From an uncultured Burkholderiales bacterium (GTDB lineage: Bacteria > Pseudomonadota > Gammaproteobacteria > Burkholderiales > Burkholderiaceae), in NCBI GenBank assembly GCA_903845315.1, contig CAIMWY010000289.1, positions 1 to 22,905 on the forward strand: a DNA stretch of 22,905 nt. The letters run 5' to 3'. The notes below the pieces were generated by a model. It did no database searches and was not told the origin of the DNA. It was given only the letters and a program-made list of their open reading frames with translations. The stretch's first letter is position 1. Each line of letters starts with the position of its first letter. Below, piece after piece: positions 17,080 to 22,905 of this stretch. The position numbers and the translations under genes were made by a program.

Positions 17080-17162
17080 GGGGTATCGCGCATCAGGATT
17101 GAGGGCGTGAGGGCCGACCGGCCAAGCTCACGTAAAACAAGTCAACACAAAGGCTTGCGGGT

Positions 17163-17963
17163 TCAACGGTTCAACTCCGCCAAACGCTCAGGCGTGCCCA
17201 CGTCTGTCCAAGGGCCTAGATAGATGTCAGCGCTGACCGCGTGATTGTCCATGGCGGCCCGCAACATGGGCGCCAAAGGGGCTTTCACACCCAGCGGATT
17301 TCCACTTGGAATGGCGCACCAAGGCGCCGTAAAGAACGCGCGTTTGTAGAGCGCGATTGTGCTGAAGGTCCAACGGGGCACGTCTGAGGGCGCCCTTTGA
17401 AGCTCGCCGTGGGCGTGTGACCTCGGCGCATGTTTGGGCAGGTTCAAGGCAAGGCCCTCAGCAGATAAGCCAAAGTCGCCCTGTAGGTTGTGCTCTGGGT
17501 TGGGCACCAACCAAATGTGGGCCAGTTGGTGACCCGCCTTGAATCGCTCTTGCGCTTTTGCAGAAAACACAAACTCTGGCGCAAACACATCCCCCGCAGC
17601 CACCCAAAACACCTCGTCGAGTTGCGGCAGTGCGCGAACAATGCCGCCCGCGGTTTCAAGCGCTACGCCAAAGTCGACGCCTTCTTGCGAATAGTGCAGA
17701 CGCATCGTGGATTGCCCCGCCGTTTCAAAGACTTGGCCAAAGTGCTGGGGTATTTGTTCACCCAGCCAGTCCGTGTTGATGACCAGTTGTTGCACGCCAC
17801 CCCGTTGCAAACCCTCCATGGCCCACTGCATCAGGGGTTTGCCGCGCACTGCCAGCAAGGGTTTGGGCGTGGCATCTGTAAGCGGGCGCATGCGCTCGCC
17901 ACGACCGGCCGCCAGTAGCAAGGCGTTGCCCGCAAGGGCGAAAGAGTGTGGGGCGCTATTCAT
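17163..17963 (-). CDS. murU: N-acetylmuramate-1-phosphate uridylyltransferase-like nucleotidyltransferase (MurU)
   Basis: Sugar-phosphate nucleotidyltransferase that probably joins UMP to MurNAc-alpha-1-phosphate, making UDP-MurNAc in the cell-wall recycling route with AmgK. 266 residues from the ATG at 17963, a little longer than usual for the family. The nucleotide-binding signature LLAAGRGERMRPLTDATPKPLL spans residues 15-36 or so (two parts: AAGRGERMRPLT and PKPLL). A metal/substrate segment WVAAGDVF follows near the middle, and GPWTDVGTPERLAELN closes the protein, as in MurU/RfbA-like enzymes. An earlier GTG at 18002 is possible but less likely. Substrate choice is inferred from the presence of an AmgK-like kinase in the same window. 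Confidence 0.87.
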   Translation of the reverse strand: MNSAPHSFALAGNALLLAAGRGERMRPLTDATPKPLLAVRGKPLMQWAMEGLQRGGVQQLVINTDWLGEQIPQHFGQVFETAGQSTMRLHYSQEGVDFGVALETAGGIVRALPQLDEVFWVAAGDVFAPEFVFSAKAQERFKAGHQLAHIWLVPNPEHNLQGDFGLSAEGLALNLPKHAPRSHAHGELQRAPSDVPRWTFSTIALYKRAFFTAPWCAIPSGNPLGVKAPLAPMLRAAMDNHAVSADIYLGPWTDVGTPERLAELNR

Positions 17964-18044
17964 GACCGAATGAGTGTAGCCAGCGGTTTGGCTCACACGC
18001 ACGCAGGCGACAAGGTGGATTCAGCCCGGTGTAGGGTGGCTCGT

Positions 18045-18050
18045 TAAAAT
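18045..18050 (+). promoter_or_regulatory. Weak candidate -10 element of tkt
   Basis: TAAAAT lies 37 bases before the tkt ATG, in the 123-base divergent gap between murU and tkt. No convincing -35 is seen. A GGAG at about 18074-18077 serves as ribosome site. Confidence 0.25.
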
Positions 18051-18086
18051 CTGGGTTTTCCCTCATCACCCCCGGAGTCGCCTGAC

Positions 18087-20153
18087 ATGGCAAACACCCA
18101 ACAAATGGCCAGTGCAATTCGTGCCCTGGCAATGGACGCTGTCCAACAAGCCAACTCCGGACACCCCGGCGCGCCCATGGGCATGGCCGATATCGCCGTG
18201 GCTTTATGGGGTGACCACCTGCGACACAACCCCAAGAATCCTCATTGGTTGAACCGTGACCGCTTTGTGCTGTCCAACGGACACGGCTCGATGCTGATTT
18301 ACGCCTTGTTGCACCTTACCGGTTACGACTTGCCGATGAGCGAGCTCAAGCACTTTCGCGTGTTGCACAGCAAAACCGCAGGTCACCCCGAAGTCGGCGT
18401 GACCCCAGGCGTAGAAACCACCACAGGCCCCCTCGGTCAAGGCATCACCAACGCGGTGGGCATGGCCTTGGCAGAAAAGTTGCTGGCCTCAGAGTTCAAC
18501 CGGGAAGGCCACAACGTGGTCGACCACCACACCTACGCCTTCATGGGCGACGGCTGTTTGATGGAAGGCATCAGCCACGAAGCCTGCTCATTGGCAGGTG
18601 CGTGGAGGCTGAACAAGTTGATCGCGCTCTATGACGACAACGGCATCTCGATCGACGGCCAAGTGGCGCCTTGGTTTGCTGACAACACCCCTGAGCGCTT
18701 CAAATCCTACGGCTGGCAAGTGATTGGCCCGATCAACGGTCACGACGCTGCGTCTGTGAGCCATGCGATCGCCACCGCCAAACTCAGCGCCGACAAACCC
18801 ACGCTGATTGTGTGCAAAACCAGCATTGGCAAGGGTAGTCCGAACCGTGCCGACACCGCCAAAGCCCACGGCGAGCCCTTGGGTGCCGAAGAAATTGCAT
18901 TGACCCGTGCCGCCATTGGCTGGAACCACGCGCCGTTTGAAGTGCCCAAAGAGGTCTACGCAGACTGGAATGCCGCGGCCAAAGGCAACGCCTTGGAAGC
19001 CGAATGGAAAACCACCTTTGCAGGCTACAAAGCGGCTTACCCCGCCTTGGCCAAAGAGTTGCTACGCCGTATGGCGGGCGAGTTGCCTAAGAACTTTACC
19101 CAAACCGTGGTCGATACGGTGATTGGTGCACACACCAAAGCCGAAACCGTGGCCAGTCGCAAGGCCAGCCAACTGGCCCTGGATGCTTTCACCGTCGCCA
19201 TGCCAGAAATGCTCGGCGGCAGCGCTGACCTGACCGGCTCAAACCTGACCAACACCAAGAGCACGCCCAATCTGCGCTTTGACTTGGCCGGCAACGTGGT
19301 GAAAAACGAGGCCGGTGTGGGCGGACGTCATATCAACTATGGCGTGCGTGAGTTCGGCATGGCGGCCATCATGAACGGCGTGGCGCTGCACGGAGGCTTC
19401 ATTCCCTACGGTGGCACGTTCTTGACCTTCAGCGACTATTCACGCAACGCCATCCGCATGGCCGCGCTGATGAAGCAACGCGTGGTGCATGTTTTCACGC
19501 ATGACTCGATTGGCTTGGGCGAGGACGGTCCCACGCACCAGTCGATCGAACATGCGGCTTCGCTGCGCTTGATTCCTAACCTGGACGTGTGGCGCCCGGC
19601 CGATACGGCAGAAACCGCCGTGGCTTGGGCCGTGGCACTGCAAAACCAACACAAGCCCACGGCTTTGTTGTTGAGCCGCCAAAATTTGCCGTACTTGCCG
19701 AAGGGGGCCTCACTGCCAAGCAACGCTGCCGGTGATATCTCCGGGTTGGACGCCATCAACAAAGGCGCCTACGTATTGGCAGAGCCCACCGAAGTGGGCT
19801 TGAAAAAGAAGGCCCAGGCCGTGATCCTGGCCACAGGCTCTGAAGTTCATTTGGCACTCAAAGCGCAAATGCTACTGGCCGAGAAAAAGATTGCCGTGCG
19901 CGTGGTGTCTGTGCCCAGCACCACCACCTTTGATCGCCAAAGCGTGGCCTACAAATCAGCGGTTTTACCGGCTGACATGCCACGCATCGCCGTGGAGATG
20001 GGCTCGACTGACGGCTGGTGGAAATATGGCGTGTCTGCCGTGGTTGGCATTGACTCGTTCGGTGAGTCAGCGCCTGCGCCTGTGCTGTTCAAGCACTTTG
20101 GCTTCACCCCCGAGAACGTGGCTGAGACGGTACAAGCCGTGCTGGCTAAGTAA
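18087..20153 (+). CDS. tkt: Transketolase
   Basis: Thiamine diphosphate enzyme that moves two-carbon units between sugar phosphates in the pentose phosphate pathway (and the Calvin cycle where present). 688 residues. The N-terminal TPP-binding domain shows [20 protein letters not shown] and the GDG motif (around Asp155) of the GDGCLMEG segment. The pyrimidine domain has [15 protein letters not shown], and the C-terminal domain starts near residue 560 with [13 protein letters not shown]. The start is fixed by the [18 protein letters not shown]-terminus and a GGAG upstream. gapA follows after 41 bases, so the two may be co-transcribed; no terminator is visible between them. Confidence 0.97.
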   Translation: MANTQQMASAIRALAMDAVQQANSGHPGAPMGMADIAVALWGDHLRHNPKNPHWLNRDRFVLSNGHGSMLIYALLHLTGYDLPMSELKHFRVLHSKTAGHPEVGVTPGVETTTGPLGQGITNAVGMALAEKLLASEFNREGHNVVDHHTYAFMGDGCLMEGISHEACSLAGAWRLNKLIALYDDNGISIDGQVAPWFADNTPERFKSYGWQVIGPINGHDAASVSHAIATAKLSADKPTLIVCKTSIGKGSPNRADTAKAHGEPLGAEEIALTRAAIGWNHAPFEVPKEVYADWNAAAKGNALEAEWKTTFAGYKAAYPALAKELLRRMAGELPKNFTQTVVDTVIGAHTKAETVASRKASQLALDAFTVAMPEMLGGSADLTGSNLTNTKSTPNLRFDLAGNVVKNEAGVGGRHINYGVREFGMAAIMNGVALHGGFIPYGGTFLTFSDYSRNAIRMAALMKQRVVHVFTHDSIGLGEDGPTHQSIEHAASLRLIPNLDVWRPADTAETAVAWAVALQNQHKPTALLLSRQNLPYLPKGASLPSNAAGDISGLDAINKGAYVLAEPTEVGLKKKAQAVILATGSEVHLALKAQMLLAEKKIAVRVVSVPSTTTFDRQSVAYKSAVLPADMPRIAVEMGSTDGWWKYGVSAVVGIDSFGESAPAPVLFKHFGFTPENVAETVQAVLAK

Positions 20154-20182
20154 CTGTTTCGCAGATTTATTTTTAACTTTAG

Positions 20183-21193
<1,011 letters not shown>

Positions 21194-21232
21194 TCCATAT
21201 TGCCATGGCACCTTTGTGCCCTGCCCACCCAA

Positions 21233-21262
21233 CGCCCGCACGGATCCGCTGCGGGCGTTTTT
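21233..21262 (+). terminator. Rho-independent terminator of gapA
   Basis: CGCCCGCA (21233-21240) pairs with TGCGGGCG (21250-21257) around a nine-base loop, followed by five T residues. It lies about 40 bases after the gapA stop. Confidence 0.9.
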
Positions 21263-21297
21263 GTTTCAGCATGGCCTCTCAAGGCCCTCGTGTTTCA

Positions 21298-21317
21298 GCT
21301 TGGTGCGCAAACCAAGC
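21298..21317. repeat. Inverted repeat upstream of amt
   Basis: GCTTGGT (21298-21304) and ACCAAGC (21311-21317) are exact reverse complements around GCGCAA. It lies about 20 bases before the sigma-54-like site, and could be an activator or repressor site. Two copies of TGTTTCAGC (21262-21270 and 21291-21299) lie nearby. Confidence 0.45.
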
Positions 21318-21338
21318 GCGGCGTACCGGCGACTTTAT

Positions 21339-21355
21339 TTGGTGCATTTTTTGCT
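21339..21355 (+). promoter_or_regulatory. Candidate sigma-54 promoter of amt
   Basis: TTGGTGCATTTTTTGCT has GG and GC with the ten-base spacing of the -24/-12 class, and a full TTGCT at -12; the -24 box differs from TGGCAC at two bases. A nitrogen-controlled ammonium transporter would fit. A sigma-70 reading using GATAAA near 21372 is possible, with a short spacer. Confidence 0.45.
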
Positions 21356-21426
21356 TTGGTTGAGTGCAGACGATAAAAACAACCCCAATCCGCACCAAAA
21401 CAGACCAAAAAACCAAGGAATCACTC

Positions 21427-22629
21427 ATGGACGCACACAAACAGGGCGCTGATGCACTGTTCATCCTTCTCGGGGCCATCATGGTTTTGGCCATGCACGC
21501 AGGTTTTGCCTTTCTCGAACTGGGTACGGTTCGAAAAAAGAACCAAGTCAATGCCTTGGTCAAAATTTTGGTCGACTTCTGCGTTTCTGCCTTGGCTTAC
21601 TTTGTGGTCGGCTATGGGGTTGCCTATGGCGCAAGCTTTATGGTGGGCGCAGAAACCCTGGCCGCCAAAAATGGCTATGAGTTGGTCAAGTTCTTTTTCT
21701 TGCTTACTTTTGCTGCCGCCATTCCCGCCATCATTTCTGGCGGCATTGCCGAGCGCGCCAAGTTTTGGCCTCAGCTCATCGCCACCGCTGTGCTCGTTGG
21801 TTTGGTTTATCCCTTTTACGAAGGGATTGCATGGAACCAGAATTTTGGCTTCCAGGCTTGGTTAAAAAACATCACCGGCGACGAGTTTCATGACTTTGCA
21901 GGCTCCGTCGTTGTTCACGCGTTGGGCGGCTGGATTGCATTGCCCGCTGTGCTTTTGCTCGGGGCACGCAGCAACCGCTACCGCAAAGATGGCGCAGTTT
22001 CTGCCCACCCACCTTCAAGCATTCCTTTTCTTGCCTTGGGCGCATGGATTTTGATCGTCGGCTGGTTTGGCTTTAACGTCATGAGTGCGCAAACACTCGA
22101 CAAAATCTCTGGCCTGGTCGCTGTGAATTCTTTGATGGCCATGGTGGGTGGCACCTTGGTAGCTTTGCTGATGGGCAAAAATGACCCTGGCTTTGTGCAC
22201 AATGGCCCGCTTGCAGGCTTGGTCGCGGTATGTGCCGGCTCCGACGTGATGCACCCGATGGGCGCACTCGTGGTCGGCGCAGTGGCCGGCGCCATTTTTG
22301 TGGTGATGTTCACATTGACACAAAACAAATGGCGCATTGACGATGTCTTAGGTGTCTGGCCTTTACACGGTTTGTGTGGCACCTGGGGCGGGCTTGCTGC
22401 TGGCCTTTTTGGCACCAGTGCATTTGGTGGCTTGGGCGGCGTCAATGTTTGGGCGCAACTGGCCGGCACCGCGTTAGGCGTTTGTTGGGCCTTGATCGGT
22501 GGCTTTGTTGTCTACGGCGTTTTGAAAATTACCATGGGTTTGCGACTCAGCCAAGAGGAAGAGTTTGAAGGTGCTGACCTCACAATTCATAAGATCAGCG
22601 GTACGCCAGACCGTGAAGTAAGCTGGTAA
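21427..22629 (+). CDS. amt: Ammonium transporter (Amt family)
   Basis: Inner-membrane channel for ammonium uptake, about 400 residues with around eleven hydrophobic segments. The conserved pore residues are visible: Asp156 in DFAGSVVVH, and the twin histidines His164 and His314 (WPLHGLCGTWGG). The sequence FGFNVMSAQ replaces the common FGFNxGSA motif, pointing to a less-studied subfamily. There is no signal peptide; the ATG at 21427 is preferred over a TTG at 21364 because AAGGA precedes it. The C-terminus is short and acidic (SQEEEFEGADLT). No GlnK-type gene lies alongside, unlike in many glnK-amtB pairs, so PII control, if any, must come from elsewhere. Nitrogen control by sigma-54 is suggested by the upstream site. 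Confidence 0.95.
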   Translation: MDAHKQGADALFILLGAIMVLAMHAGFAFLELGTVRKKNQVNALVKILVDFCVSALAYFVVGYGVAYGASFMVGAETLAAKNGYELVKFFFLLTFAAAIPAIISGGIAERAKFWPQLIATAVLVGLVYPFYEGIAWNQNFGFQAWLKNITGDEFHDFAGSVVVHALGGWIALPAVLLLGARSNRYRKDGAVSAHPPSSIPFLALGAWILIVGWFGFNVMSAQTLDKISGLVAVNSLMAMVGGTLVALLMGKNDPGFVHNGPLAGLVAVCAGSDVMHPMGALVVGAVAGAIFVVMFTLTQNKWRIDDVLGVWPLHGLCGTWGGLAAGLFGTSAFGGLGGVNVWAQLAGTALGVCWALIGGFVVYGVLKITMGLRLSQEEEFEGADLTIHKISGTPDREVSW

Positions 22630-22683
22630 GCCGCATGAATTGTGGTTTTTCGGGGAAGAAAACGCCGAAATACAGGTAAACGC

Positions 22684-22714
22684 TTGGGTTTAGCGTTCAC
22701 TTGTGCTCCATAAT
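22684..22714 (+). promoter_or_regulatory. Weak candidate promoter of the RRM gene
   Basis: CATAAT (22709-22714) resembles a -10 element. TTGGGT (22684-22689) could be a -35 with a rather long 19-base spacer. A transcript from here would carry about 120 bases of leader with two stem-loops. Confidence 0.3.
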
Positions 22715-22726
22715 GGTTGTTGCTGT

Positions 22727-22745
22727 GTTGATACTCTGTGTCAAC
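22727..22745 (+). promoter_or_regulatory. Stem-loop in the leader of the RRM gene
   Basis: GTTGATAC (22727-22734) pairs with GTGTCAAC (22738-22745), one pair being U-G in RNA, around a three-base loop. It lies in the 217-base gap between amt and the RRM gene. That gap also holds weak inverted repeats at 22648-22670 and 22679-22697; none has a T-run, so no clear amt terminator is seen. Confidence 0.4.
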
Positions 22746-22803
22746 GCGGTGTGTTTGGTGATCGGTCAGTTTCGCGCCACCGCTTAGGTTGCGTTGTGCA
22801 TTC

Positions 22804-22842
22804 GGGACTCCATCGCTTGTTTTTTGTGTTTTAAGGAGTCCC
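22804..22842 (+). promoter_or_regulatory. Inverted repeat overlapping the RRM ribosome binding site
   Basis: GGGACTCC (22804-22811) and GGAGTCCC (22835-22842) are exact reverse complements, separated by a T-rich 23-base loop. The right arm includes GGAG of the Shine-Dalgarno sequence AAGGAG (22833-22838), so folding would block ribosome access. An RNA switch or autoregulation is inferred, not shown. Confidence 0.5.
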
Positions 22843-22846
22843 TTTC

Positions 22847-22905
22847 ATGGGCAATAAACTGTACGTCGGCAATTTGCCGTATTCGGTACGCGACAGCGAT
22901 CTTGA
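22847..22905 (+). CDS. RRM-type RNA-binding protein (3' partial)
   Basis: Only 19 full codons are in the window. They start MGNKLYVGNLPYSVRDSDL. LYVGNL is the RNP-2 motif of an RNA recognition motif, at the usual place for the small glycine-rich or cold-responsive RRM proteins found in betaproteobacteria and cyanobacteria. The ATG at 22847 is well supported by AAGGAG eight bases before it. The rest, including the RNP-1 motif and any C-terminal tail, lies beyond the window, so length and class are unknown. Its leader may fold over the ribosome binding site. Confidence 0.85.
   Translation, partial: MGNKLYVGNLPYSVRDSDL

Noticed and set aside
17104..17124. GGCC-rich inverted repeat between murU and pepP as a terminator
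   Set aside because: The arms are short and no T-run follows on the minus strand, so it does not look like a terminator.
22635..22679. A 14-residue reading frame just after amt
   Set aside because: It has no ribosome binding site and no plausible motif.

Overview
The window reads as an ordinary chromosomal stretch of a betaproteobacterium, most likely Burkholderiales of the Comamonadaceae type (Limnohabitans, Rhodoferax or Polaromonas-like). This rests on three things: the metX-metW pair, the amgK/lptD-surA-ksgA neighbourhood, and recognisable protein variants, such as topoisomerase III ending in a SWIB domain and a fused malic enzyme/phosphotransacetylase. The species cannot be fixed from sequence alone. 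The DNA is GC-rich and densely coded. I see no insertion sequence, phage gene, CRISPR array, tRNA or rRNA, and no gene-free stretch reaching 300 bases.

Layout. Positions 3-2564 (+) hold the 3' part of topB, ending in a SWIB domain. Positions 2590-4397 (+) hold metX and metW, overlapping by 4 bases, for methionine synthesis. Positions 4458-5927 (+) hold an M20 metallopeptidase. It converges on and overlaps rsmE (16S rRNA U1498 methyltransferase), which follows an AmgK-type sugar kinase on the minus strand. Divergent from the kinase, 7892-12399 (+) hold lptD, surA and ksgA, for LPS export, outer-membrane protein folding and 16S rRNA dimethylation. On the minus strand follow an orphan barstar-like gene, maeB (malic enzyme), pepP (aminopeptidase P) and murU. 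On the plus strand come tkt and gapA (pentose phosphate pathway and glycolysis, Calvin-cycle style neighbours), an ammonium transporter, and the first 19 codons of an RRM RNA-binding protein cut off by the window end.

Functional links. AmgK and MurU are the kinase and the uridylyltransferase of the MurNAc recycling route, but they lie about 9 kb apart here. LptD and SurA are partners, because SurA assists outer-membrane barrel assembly. The tkt-gapA pair forms a central-carbon block.

No clearly new multi-gene system is visible. The most unusual signals are small. They are an in-frame repeat-like insert in metX; a perfect 14-bp hairpin in the maeB leader; an inverted repeat that could hide the ribosome binding site of the RRM gene; a sigma-54-like site with repeats before amt; an orphan barstar homologue that keeps the inhibitor's acidic residues; and a stop codon of pepP lying in an 11-bp tandem duplication.
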